DNA from: Primulina eburnea
Taxonomy: Eukaryota; Streptophyta; Magnoliopsida; Lamiales; Gesneriaceae
Direction: 5' to 3'
DNA: 64,000 nt
Assembly: GCF_022965805.1 (NCBI RefSeq)
Contig: NW_027330871.1
Location: 36,001-100,000 of the forward strand
In this document: piece by piece, positions 47,809 to 58,518 of the stretch
How the letters are laid out: every line of letters starts with the position of its first letter
Numbering within the stretch: position 1 is the first letter of the stretch
Notes under the pieces: generated by a model
Seen by the model: only the letters and a program-made list of their open reading frames with translations
Database searches by the model: none
Told to the model about the DNA's origin: nothing
Made by a program: the position numbers and the translations under genes

Positions 47809-49035
47809 TTAAATCTTATTAAACAACTCCGGGTAGCGACTTCTAATATTTGCTTCGGCCTCCCAAGTGGTCTCCTCCACTGATTGATTCAGCCACTGGA
47901 CTTTGACCAATTTGGTCACTTTGTTCCGAAGTCTCCGCTCTTGTATGTCTAGAATTCGGACAGGTCTTTGTTCATGAGAAAAATCTGGATCAAGCTGCAA
48001 CGGATTATAACTCAAAACATGCGAAGGATTTGCCATATACTTCCTCAGCATCGAAACGTGGAACACATTGTGTACTCCGACCAAGTTTGGCGGTAGAGAT
48101 AAACGATAAGCAAGTGTCCCAACTCTGTCAATAATTTCATGGCCCAATAAATCTTGGACTCAGCTTGCCTCTCTTCCCAAACCTCATAAAACCCTTCATG
48201 GGTGCTATCTTCACGAATATGTGATCTACCACAGAAAATTTGAGATTCCTTCTTCTATTGTCAGCATAACTCTTTTGGCGACTCTGGGCGGTCTTCATCA
48301 TGTCTCAGATATTGACCACTACATCTACAGTCTGCTAAAAAATCTCTAGGCCGAGTTCTGATCTCTCACTCACTTCATCCAAATGAATCGGCGATCTGAA
48401 CTTCCTTCCATACAGTGTTAACATAGGGAGCCATACCTAAAGATGATTGAAAACTACTATCGGAGGTAAACTCTACTATGGGTATTTTCGATTCCCAAGA
48501 AGCTCGCAAAAAATCTTCCAATATCTGAATAACTAGCTCCGACTGGCCATCTGGCTGAGGGTGTAATGTCTTACTGAATAGCAACTTCGTCCCTATAGTT
48601 GCATTTAAACTCTTCCAAAAGGAAGATGTGAATCTCGGGTCCCTGTCAGACACAATAGATACTGAGATCCCGTGCAATCGGGTATTTTCCCGGATATAGA
48701 GCTTTGCATACTGAATCATGGAAAAAGTCAGCTGCATGGGTAAGAAGTGTGCCGGTTTAGTATGTCGATCCACTATAACCCAAATGGCATTAGATCCTCT
48801 AATTGACCTTGGCAATCCAACAACGAAATCCATTGTGATATTCTCTCATTTCCACTCGGGAATACGGAGCGGCTTATGCTTCCCTGGTAGCCTCTGATGC
48901 TTTGGTTTCGCTTGCTGACAAGTGAGACATTCAGACACAAATCGACGGATGTCCCGCTTCATCCCTGGCGGCCAAAACAACATCTTTAATTACTTTTACA
49001 TCTTGGTACCCCCTGAATGGATGGAATAGAGAACG
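47809..49035 (-). pseudogene. Element E integrase, decayed
   Basis: On the minus strand: zinc-finger remains (YSIHSGGTKM, CLTCQQAK), core ([27 protein letters not shown], Glu in PDGQSELVIQ) and a chromodomain-like tail ([17 protein letters not shown] ... EETTWEAEANIRSRYPELF) ending at 47809. Several frame changes and stops lie between 48150 and 48380. The finger is fused directly to RT N-terminal sequence (next entry). Confidence 0.87.
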
Positions 49036-49420
49036 TAGGTTGTCTTATGAACATCTGGATTCTTTACCTTCAGTTGGTGATACCCAGAACGTAGGTATAT
49101 CTTAGATAACACTATAGATTCATGCAACTGATCAAATAAGTCCTCGATCCTTGGTAATGGATACTTGTTCTTGATCGTTACCTTGTGCAATTCTCGGTAA
49201 TCGATACAAAAACCACATGCTTCCATCTTTCTTCTTTACGAAGAGCACTCGTGTGCCCCATGGTGAGAAACTAGGGCGGATGAATTCTTTGCCTATGAGC
49301 TCCTGATTTTTCTGTTTGAGCTCTAACATCTCTACTGGAGCATAATGGTTCGGTTCCTTAGAGATTTGCACAATGCCTTACAGAAGATCGATGGCGAACT
49401 CCACACCTCTCTCTGGTGAA
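49036..49420 (-). pseudogene. Element E reverse transcriptase, N-terminal remnant only
   Basis: Minus strand, two frames: EFIRPSFSPWGTRVLFVKKK then [20 protein letters not shown] and RSGYHQLKVKN. Immediately after KTTYV the sequence jumps to integrase LYSIHSGGTKM. The catalytic palm (YxDD), thumb and the whole RNase H, some 400 residues in relatives, are deleted. On the other side the Gag knuckle leads almost directly into this remnant, so protease is missing too. Confidence 0.85.
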
Positions 49421-50294
49421 AGACCTATGACGTCGTACCCCTATTCGGACATACTCGAGAAAATGGCCTTCCTGTCCACATTGATAACAAGTACCAAACA
49501 TATCTCGACACTTCTTGAGAGTATATTTGCCTCCACAATGGCTACAATAAAGAGAAATCACGGGACTCCCTCGCTGGATCCATTTGAACTCGAAGAAGAT
49601 GAAGAAAAGAAGCGGTCTTCTTGAACTTCTTACCTCTTGGACGCAAAGTAGACTATTGAGGTGACACTGGAGGTGAAGGAGCGAACTGAGGGCCTCCTCG
49701 CCTTAGTCTAACTTCGGCTGCCTTGGCTCTTTCGATTGCCTCTGTGTAGCTCGTAGGCAATCCTGAAATGAAAAAAGTATATATAGCATTATGCAATCCA
49801 TTCGCAAACCTGTTATATTTCGCTTTTGCATTCGCAGCTACTTGAGGTGCATATTTCAACAACGTAGAAAACTTCGAAGCATATTCTGCAACAGTCACCT
49901 TTCCCTGCTGCAGATTAATGAATTCATTCTCTTGGGTAGTATAATACGAAAGAAGAGAATATTGCTCCAAAAACTGGGCCTTGAAGACATCCCATGTGAC
50001 TTCAATCTCAGCCTCCTTCAGTCTAATCTCAGCTGCTTCCCACAAAGATTTTGCTTGGTCTTTCAATTAATACAAAGCAAGCTTCAATCTCTGAGGCTTA
50101 GAATATTCAACAATATTAAACAGATGCTCGATATCATTCAACCAGGCCTCCGATCTTTTTTCACTCTCGGTGCCAAAGAACCTCTATGGTTTCAAGTCCT
50201 GGAATCTAGCCATAACCAAGTCCATGGAAATTCCTTCGAATTGTACAACTATCCTCTCAGTACTGCTACTCACAGTTTCATTCGTGGGATCCAT
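49421..50294 (-). pseudogene. Element E gag, broken
   Basis: The minus-strand ATG at 50292-50294 begins MDPTNETVSSS. Capsid-like region: SLWEAAEIRLKEAEIEVTWD, FINLQQGKVTVAEYASKFST. The knuckle reads CYQCGQEGHFLEYV, with the last Cys replaced by Tyr. At least two in-frame stops (a TAG after FQDLKP and a TAA before LKDQAKSL). It is a distinct gag subfamily from those of B/D, C/F and H. Confidence 0.82.
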
Positions 50295-50486
50295 CTACAA
50301 ATCAAAGGATGAATATCAACACTAAATATCAATTACACATCATCATCCGATAATATCATTAATCTCATCAACAACTTACTCAAACAAAATCAAGTAGGAG
50401 CAAGTACTACAAATAAATCAAATACAACCGCACAATTCATTTGTGCCTATACGTGTACACAAGACTCAATCGAGCATTTCCATCAA

Positions 50487-50500
50487 TGCTCTGATACAAT
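50487..50500 (-). other. Element E primer-binding site
   Basis: The minus strand reads TTGTATCAGAGCAT, tRNA-iMet-like with one change (TGG to TTG). It lies two to four bases from the proposed LTR end at 50503. Confidence 0.75.
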
Positions 50501-50502
50501 TC

Positions 50503-50780
50503 TGTGTGGGACCCTTAACTCCTAATCATTATTACAATGTCATTTGATTAGGGTTAATTAATTACAGCAGAAAGAGAGTTAAATTTTTATTTACAATGAG
50601 CCCAAAATATCTTGTTCGAATACTAAAAATGATATTTCATCTCATATCATATAATAATCCCACACATAATCAAAACCAACCACATACAAAAAGCTCATAT
50701 CCTCAGGACATACCCTGTTATATAGATACATATATACACTAGGAAAAAAAATAAAAAAACTTCAGCTCAAACTATGACTA
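50503..50780 (-). repeat. Element E 5' LTR, 3' stub only
   Basis: The plus strand starts TGTGTGGGACCC, resembling the C/F LTR end (TGTGGGGACCC) and its following CTAATCATTATTA. After 278 bases it is cut by the start of LTR S2. AT-rich, non-coding. Confidence 0.6.
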
Positions 50781-53426
50781 TGTAGAACCCGTTAAATCAA
50801 ACTACGTATTAGCCATGCATAATTACTATTATTTAAAAATTAAAATGATTTCTTTTATATTTAAAGAGTTTTAAAAAGTTGTTTAGTCATGATCATTTAT
50901 TTTAATCGCAGAAGTTCAGTTTTTATCTTTTCGGTTAAATAAGCGAGGTCGGACTGGAGTTGGAGTATTGAGATAAAATTTAATAGTAAGAAAATATTCC
51001 TAAATTTAATTTAAGCCAAATAATAAGTTATTTTAATGTAAAAGAATGTTTAAGGATTTATTTAATTAATTAGAGATAAGTAGTAAATAAATTTTTTTAT
51101 GTCCAATAATTAATTAAAAGCCTAAATTAAAATGTGTGACCAATTGAGATAAGTTAATCTATGCTTATTTTATTTAAGAAATTGTAACTTAACATCTTAG
51201 TAATTTATTTGGAGAATTTTCCATGTATGCCAGAAAAGTTCTATCCCAAATTAATTTATTATTTCACTAAATACATAATAAGTGTTTAAAATTTTAAAGA
51301 GTTAAAATTCAAGAATTTAGCATATTCAACGTCCATTTAATTGCTAGAATTCGGCCACCCTCCTAAAGATTTAATTAAGTTTGGCAACTCTCCATTTTAA
51401 TTACTTTCCTCATCCTTTCTTGGTATATAATTCCCTCACTTTTAATCAACAAAAAAATTAATAAATAAGAAATATTTCTACCTTAATTTGATAAGAAGAA
51501 TTTGGGTCATCACAATCCCTCAAATCAAATAATATCATATCATTTCCTTATCTCTCAAACTTAAAGATAAAAATATTTTATCTTGACATTCAATCTCCAT
51601 TTATTTTGCAACTTCCCCATTCATTTCTAGCCTTCCCTCTCCACCATTCCAACGAAAATTTCAGAGAAAACCTCAAAAAATCGTAAGCCATCAAGAGATA
51701 AATAAGAGAGAAAAGTAGAAAAGAAAACGAACTCCGCCTCCGCCACGTCGTGTTCGTCGTATCATTTGTTTTCATTCATAAACAAATTCCAGGCATGTAT
51801 ATGTTATTTTTTTCTCTTCAATAAAGTCATATAAATATTTTTAAACCATTTTATGTTCTTAAATTATGAAGTAAAAAACGAAAATTTGATAGAAACTTTC
51901 AAAAATACTGCACAGATTTTTCGGCCCTCCCACTTGTACTTCACGATTTTGTTGGTTTAGTGGTTTCAGGAGGTTGGCTCGGTTCCAGGAGTTCAAGGCT
52001 GCATCTAGGCATGTACTAGGGTGCATTGGAGTCATGTTGGTCCATTAGTTCAAGCCCCTACCCGCTGGACGAAGACTTGACAACAACTTTTTCAATCGTT
52101 GTGAGTTGAGTCTCGATTTTGTTGATTCTTGGTTATCTAAGCCAAGCGTTCAAATCATGGTTGTTCCAAGGCCGGTAACCATGGTTAGAACCCTTCCTTA
52201 GTATGTTTAGGACGTGACCAAGATGACCTTTCATGGCTTTGTTCATGGTCCCATCAATTTTTAAAACAAACAAACACATGTCCCTCATTTTCATTTTCTG
52301 ATTTTTTTGAGTGAGTTTCGGCTCTTGAGGTTTTGGATGGATCTTGGTTGTCTTTTAGCCCTTAACCTTGGTTAATACAACAATTCATAATGTCTAGATA
52401 GAGCCATGGTTGATCATATGACCACTGGAACGACACATGACAACAAGCGATCCAAACAATTGAATGGTACATAATTTTTCTTTGTGTTCTCGATTTGAGC
52501 TTTGTGTTGTCCTAGGTGTTTGGGTGGATTGTGGTTGGCCTAGTGCCCTTAGCCACGGTTCAAACCACTCCTTATGATGTTGGTAAGAGACTTTGGTTGG
52601 TAGTTCAAGCCCCAATGGCCAATAGCCTTGTAAACGAAGCGATGCAAGCACAAGTGTCGCGACTGTATTTGGACAGCAGCTTTGCTGCAGTTCAGAGGTA
52701 TAGGTGCAAGTTCTTGTTTGGCTTTTAGCCCATGTTCTTGGACTAGACAGTACCTCATTGAGTTAGGAAGGTCATGTTTTTTTTCTATTTGTGATTTTGT
52801 TAAGTTTGGAGGTCGTATGAGAATTTACGGTGCAATGTGCCAAAGTGACTCTCGAAGGAGCGTTTTACAATTTTGGCCTCCATTCACTATTTTCGTGTAT
52901 TACAGCCCTAGGGATATCTTTTCCAGTATTTTACGAGTACTTTAATCATGGATAAATGATGGTTCAATGTTGGTTCGGGTTGGTACGAAGCCACGGTTGA
53001 ATACTAAATTTGTTGGGCGTAATTTTCTCGTTTTTGGTTCGGTTATGAAGTCTTTGTCAAGTCAAAATTATTTGCATGTTTCTTATGTTAGAATTAGGTC
53101 GCAGCGAGCCTGGGAACGATCTAACTCATTTGGTAAAACAGGGTTATAATTATATTACCTGCATAAAATATAAAATGTTTATTTTTGAGATATATGCGAT
53201 ATGTCTTGTGGCCAACTTACGCTTATGGGATTGCTTCACCCGGTGACTTACGACCGGTTTATGTTTATGTATGGGTAAGAACATCGAGTCCAAGGGCTGT
53301 GGTGATCTCTACCACCCAGTATACTGTAGTTTAGTCTTATCAGACGATTCATGTTATATTATGGGCCACTTGCGTGTACAACCTTATCTCTACAGAAAAT
53401 TACGATATGATATTCATGTGAATCTT
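50781..53426 (+). repeat. S2: plus-strand gypsy LTR, truncated at its 3' end
   Basis: Starts TGTAGAACCCGTTAAATC. Near its right side it contains CACCCAGTATACTGTAGTTTAG, the plus-sense form of the ACCACAGTACTGGG word in S1 and the E LTR. The expected last several hundred bases are absent. The sequence stops where the element I LTR begins, so I probably inserted here and the rest lies beyond the window. Non-coding; small ORFs look fortuitous. No palindrome array was noticed. Confidence 0.65.
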
Positions 53427-54225
53427 TGTACGAATAAATAGCAAACACGATTAAACAATCGCACCCTCTATTTAATTATGATAATAAGACTCGTGTGTTT
53501 TCCCGATCTTTTGAATCAAGTAATTTGATGTGTTATTCACATCTAAACTAGAAAAGTTTAGCAACAAATAAACACGAGAATAACAATCGAAATTTGATAC
53601 GAACCTTTGAAGAACGACGCCTACGACAATCCGCACAAGCACGATCGACAAACGCCACAAAATTATAAACTTTGATAAGTTTGATTTAATTTGACAAAGC
53701 TAAAGCCTTGAAAATTTGAGAGAAAAATCTCAAAAGTTTGAATAAACTCAAAATAATATGTGTATTGTGTGTAAATTTTCGTCCAATATATGTCTTATAT
53801 CAAAAAGATAACAAGGATCTAGTTACCTAACAAAATAAAACTCTAAAGAAGGAAATAATTCGCGCAGACAAACACTAGGCACGGACCCCGTGCAGACCTC
53901 CGTGTCTGGGTCCGTGTATACTCGGTAAATAAACTTCAGTTGTAAACATGGGACACGGATCCCGTGCCCACCTCCGTGTACGGGTCATTGTAGACACTGT
54001 CTTTGCCAATAACATAGGGCACGGACCCCGTGCCAGCATCCGTCTAAAGGTCCTTGTAGGCACTGGTCTCGCGCATCTCAGGATGTAAAGGGCACGGACC
54101 CCGTGTACAGGTCCGTGTACTCTCGGCCGCTTAAAACAAATGCTTGAATGGTATTTCTTCGGCTCCCAAAGCACTCCCATGTCTTCCACACCTTCCTCGG
54201 AGTTTGGCCCACCATGATCGCATCA
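53427..54225 (-). repeat. Element I 3' LTR (minus strand)
   Basis: On the minus strand the LTR starts TGATGCGATCATGG at 54225, after the polypurine tract AAGAAGGGGAGGA. The proposed end is TTATTCGTACA at 53427. Short (0.8 kb), as is usual for CRM/Reina-type elements. Confidence 0.7.
53875..54120 (-). promoter_or_regulatory. CACGGACCCCGTG palindrome array in the I LTR
   Basis: Four units with CACGGA(C/T)CCCGTG at about 53880, 53954, 54020 and 54093, each followed by CC(G)TGT..GGGTCCGTG-type half sites. Dyad-symmetric and CpG-containing, with yet another sequence. A weak TATA-like stretch (ATATAAGACATATATTGG on the minus strand) lies near 53785-53802. Confidence 0.62.
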
Positions 54226-54393
54226 TCCTCCCCTTCTTGAAAAGGATTTGTCCTCAAATATTTGCTACCTACACAAAAATGAAGCAAGTTAGTAATAACA
54301 AAGATTATGTGACCAACATGCTTACCTCGAAATTCAATTCTGTAGGTGCTATCCCCCATGTGCGTCATTGACCTTTGGAACCTCAACTCCTTG
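54226..54393 (-). other. Element I reading frame, C-terminal part after the H insertion
   Basis: Minus-strand frame reading TKELRFQRSMTHMGDSTYRI, then about 30 codons of low complexity, then LRTNPFQEGEDD at the polypurine tract. It is in phase with the ORF at 61521-62756 once H and one GTTGC copy are removed. The stretch between GTAAGCATG (about 54333) and TTTTTGTGTAG (about 54261) has the look of a short intron. Function unknown. Confidence 0.6.
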
Positions 54394-54398
54394 GTTGC

Positions 54399-55644
54399 TG
54401 TAGTGACCCGTTCCAGAATCACCTACTAATCAGAACTTAAGCATGCAAAATTAACATTTAAAACTGAATCAGGTAAACAGCGGAAAAACAGTAATACAAC
54501 CCAATCGAATCTGAAAGTACAAAATACTTAAACAACCAGATCGAACTAAATACCAAGAACAAATACTAACAACTACAGGTCAACCTCTGCCAGCTCCCTG
54601 TCCACTCCCTCCTGGACCGTCCAACCTGAGACCTGCCCCATCGAATAGGGTGTCCAAAACAGAGATAAACCGAGGACGTGAGCATAAAACGCTCAGCACC
54701 GAAAGCATGAGTATACAAGACTATGACATGCATGTATGCAAAATGTACTGGATACCAGGATCTGGGTATATCGAAATACTGCTCAGGTAAATGACGTCAA
54801 GGTATGTAGCACTCTGCGCCGTCGCACCAGGAGGTGGCTCCCATACCAAAATAAACCTGTGGATATACCGGTGACCTGACCACCGTCGGCCAACGGGGTC
54901 CAACCATCCACAACAAACGAGGGCTGAGCACCCTCTCAACAGGCTATCTCAAAAATAGTCAGGCTCAACATGATTATGCAAATGCCGCATAATAAACCAT
55001 GCATCATATGACAGATAATAATGCAACATATAAACAATGCAACACATAGCAAAGCATACTCAATCCTGCTATCTCGGATAGTACTTTCGTACCTCAAACC
55101 AGTAGATCCTAGCAATCAGTCCTAGAATCAAGTCTGCGTCCGTAGTCAGCCCACTGATGCCGCTAGCTCCCAACTAGAGCACAGCTCCGCTACAAAACCA
55201 GTAGCTCCCCGCTAGTGCCTAAACCTCGGGAAAAGACTAGAAACCCATCAGAAACGACTAAAACGCTCTGGAACACTCGGAATTGGCGAGTAACAAATGA
55301 AGCCTCGCGCCTCTATTTATAGACAACGATCGGACGATCCGATCCACTTCGGACGATCCGATCCACTGTACACTTCGGACCTTCCGAACCCTTATCGGAC
55401 GATCCGAACCCTGCATGTCTTCCACGTGTCCAGACACCTGTCTTCGGACGATCCGAACCCTGATCGGACGATCCGAACTCTGCATGTCTTCCACTGTGTC
55501 CATCCACCTGTCTTCGGACGATCCGAACCCTGATCGGACGATCCGAACCCTCTTCAGACGATCCGAACTCGGTTCGGTCCTTCCGATCTCAACGAAATAT
55601 AATTAATCCAATAATTAACTCAAATTAGGCATTGGGATACTACA
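54399..55644 (-). repeat. Element H 3' LTR
   Basis: Minus strand: TGTAGTATCCC at 55644 to GGGTCACTACA at 54399. Polypurine tract AGGGGGGGAGAA is just outside, at 55645-55656. It is 30 bases longer than the 5' LTR, largely through one extra motif unit in the GGACGATCCGAAC array. Confidence 0.93.
55313..55590 (-). promoter_or_regulatory. TTCGGACGATCCGAAC-type array plus TATA box in the H 3' LTR
   Basis: About ten copies of (C/T)CGGA(C)(G/C)(A/T)TCCGA(A/T)C, many containing the dyad CGGACGATCCG, lie from 55329 to 55590. A textbook TATA box (CTATAAATAG on the minus strand, 55313-55322) lies within 10 bases of the first unit. Two units are separated by a repeated CTGCATGTCTTCCAC stretch. Confidence 0.75.
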
Positions 55645-55778
55645 TTCTCCCCCCCTAAAAAGGATTTCGTCCGCGAAATCGAGTCTGAAGAATGACAATT
55701 CTGAACAACAATACATTCAATCTTAAGGATGAATTACAACAGAAAGTACAACTGAAATTACAATCATTACTGAAAATA

Positions 55779-58518
55779 CTACAACTTGAACAACTCTGGA
55801 TGCTCTGACCGCATGCGACTCTCTAGTTCCCAAGTAGCTTCTTCAGTACCTCGGCGCTGCCTACTGCACTAAGACAAGAGGAATAGTCTTATTCCGCAGT
55901 ACCTTATCCTTCCGGTCTAAGATCGAAACCGGTCTTTCCACAAAAGACAAATCCGGATTCAGCTGAACTTCTGTCGGATGCAAAACATGAGACTCATCCG
56001 CTACGTATCGTCTCAACAAGGACACATGAAACACATTGTGAACACTAGACAGATACGGTGGCAAAGCTAATCTGTAGGCCAAATCTCCCACACATTCTAA
56101 GATCTCAAAAGGACCAATGAATCTCGGAGATAGCTTACCTTTGAGTCCAAATCTCAGAATCCTCCGAAAAGGTGATACCTTGAGAAACACTTTCTCGCCT
56201 GCATCAAAATGAAGAGGTCTGCGCTTGGAGTTCGCATAACTCGCTTGTCGATCCTGAGCAGTCTTAATCCGCTGTTTGATCACAAGAACTTTGTCCATGG
56301 CCTGCTGAATCAATTCTGGACCCTCGACCTGTCGTTCTCCGACTTCTTCCCAGAACAGAGGAGTACGACAACGTCGACCATACAATGCTTCAAACGGAGA
56401 CATACCAATACTCCTATGAAAACTGTTGTTGTATGCAAACTCTATCAGCGACAGATGATCCTGCCAAGCTGGCCCGAAATCCATCACACAAGATCTCAAC
56501 ATATCCTCAAGAGTACGAATAGTCCTCTCTGACTGACCATCAGTCTCTGGGTGATATGCAGTACTCAAACTCAGGGTAGTGCCCAAAGCTTGCTGAAAGC
56601 TGCCCCAAAATCTAGATGTAAATCGAGGATCTCTGTCACTAACGATACTCACGGGCACACCATGAAACCGTACAATCTCCTGAATGTACAACCGTGCCAT
56701 CCGATCGAAAGTGAAATCTCTGTTATACGGAAGAAAATGGGCAGACTTAGTAAGCCGATCCACTACCACCCAGATAGCATCTCTATTCCCCACAGACATA
56801 GGCAAGTGAGTCACGAAGTCCATCGTGATATGCTCCCACTTCCACTCCGGAATAGGAAGATTCCGCAACAAACCTCCAGGTCGTCGATACTCAGCCTTCA
56901 CCTGCTGACAGACAAGGCACTTGGAGACATACTGATAAACATTACGTTTCATACCTTTCCACCAAAATCGAGTCCTCAAATCCTTATACATCTTGTTGCT
57001 CCCTGGATGAACGCTCAACTTGCTACGATGAGCCTGGGACAAAATCTCTTCCCTCAAAGTGTCATCTTCCGGTACAACAACACGACCAGATAAGCACAAA
57101 AGACCCTCGGACTGATAGTGGAAACCAGAAGTATTATCTCCATCAGCCAACCGAGCTAATTTCTGAATCTTAGAATCAGACATCTGAGCATCTCTAATCC
57201 GAGAATACAAAACTGGCTCGGACAAAATAGTAGCTATACGGATACTCTCTGATCCCTTCCGATGCTTACAATTGAATCCCATCGAACAGAAATCCTGAAT
57301 AATCCCAGATACAGTACAAGTCTGAAGAGCAGATAACCTCACCTTGCGACTAAGAGCATCGGCCGTGAGATTCGCAGATCCTGGATGATACTTGATCTCA
57401 CAATCGTAATCTTTGAGTAGATCCATCCAACGACGCTGACGCATGTTCAACTCAGCCTGAGTGAACAGATACTTCAAACTCTTATGATCGGTGAAAATCT
57501 CAAATCGCTCACCATACAGATAATGGCGCCAGATTTTCAAAGCAAAAACGATCGCTGCTAATTCCAGATCATGAACAGGATAGTTTTCCTCATGAGACTT
57601 TAACTGTCTCGATGCATAAGCAATCACATGCTCATTCTGCATCAGAACACAACCTAGTCCCTGCAAGGAGGCATCAGTGTAAACACTGAAACCACCAGAT
57701 CCAGACGGTAAAGCCAAAACAGGCGCAGATGTCAAACGTCTGCGAAGTTCCAAGAAACTCTCTTCGCACTCTGATGTCCATTCAAATGAAACATCTTTCC
57801 GAGTGAGCTGAGTGAGTGGCTTAGCAATCTGAGAGAAGTTGACAATGAAACGACGATAATACCCAGCCAATCCCAGAAAACTGCGGATCTCGGCTACTGT
57901 CGTCGGACGCGACCAGTTCAATACTGCTTCCACCTTACTTGGGTCAACTGAAACTCCCTTGCTAGAAATGACATGACCAAGGAATACAACCCTGTCAATC
58001 CAAAACTCACATTTACTCAACTTCGCATAAAGCTGATTCTCGCGAAGTGTCTGTAAAATAATCCTTAAGTGTTGTGCGTGTTCTTGCTGATCATGCGAAT
58101 AGATTAAGATATCATCTATAAACACCACAACAAACTTATCCAAGAATTCCCGAAAAACCCGATTCATCAGATCCATAAAAACTGCTGGTGCATTCGTCAC
58201 CCCAAAAGGCATAACCAGAAACTCATAATGCCCATACCGGGTCCTGAATGCAGTCTTCGATATATCTCCCTGATGAACCCGAAGCTGATGATAACCAGAC
58301 CTTAAATCAATCTTGGAATACACAGAGGTACCTTGCAGTTGATCAAATAAATCATCAATCCGTGGCAACGGATACTTATTCTTTATCGTCGCACGATTCA
58401 ACTGCCGATAATCTATGCAGAGCCGCATAGAACCATCCTTCTTTTTGACAAAAAGAACTGGTGCTCCCCACGGGGACACACTGGGTCGAATATACCCCTT
58501 GTCAAGAAGATCCTGCAA
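55779..58518 (-). pseudogene. pol: Element H pol: RT, RNase H, integrase, nearly intact
   Basis: An 885-codon open stretch on the minus strand. [32 protein letters not shown] and the catalytic FIDDILIYS. RNase [16 protein letters not shown] and [11 protein letters not shown], ending in DALSRK. Integrase: HHCC finger ([13 protein letters not shown] ... CLVCQQVK), [36 protein letters not shown], then FIGPFEILE. All catalytic Asp and Glu residues are present. Near 55861 one extra base turns CAGTGGCAG into CAGTAGGCAG. This creates a stop and drops the last roughly 27 residues, which are still readable in the next frame (EEATWELESRM ... HPELF) to a stop at 55779. It follows the gag-PR frame in phase, separated by one TAG. 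Confidence 0.92.

Noticed and set aside
50791..53426. Possible host gene in the S2 stretch (several ORFs of 60 to 90 codons)
   Set aside because: Short, unordered and without motifs; the flanks and internal words identify an LTR.
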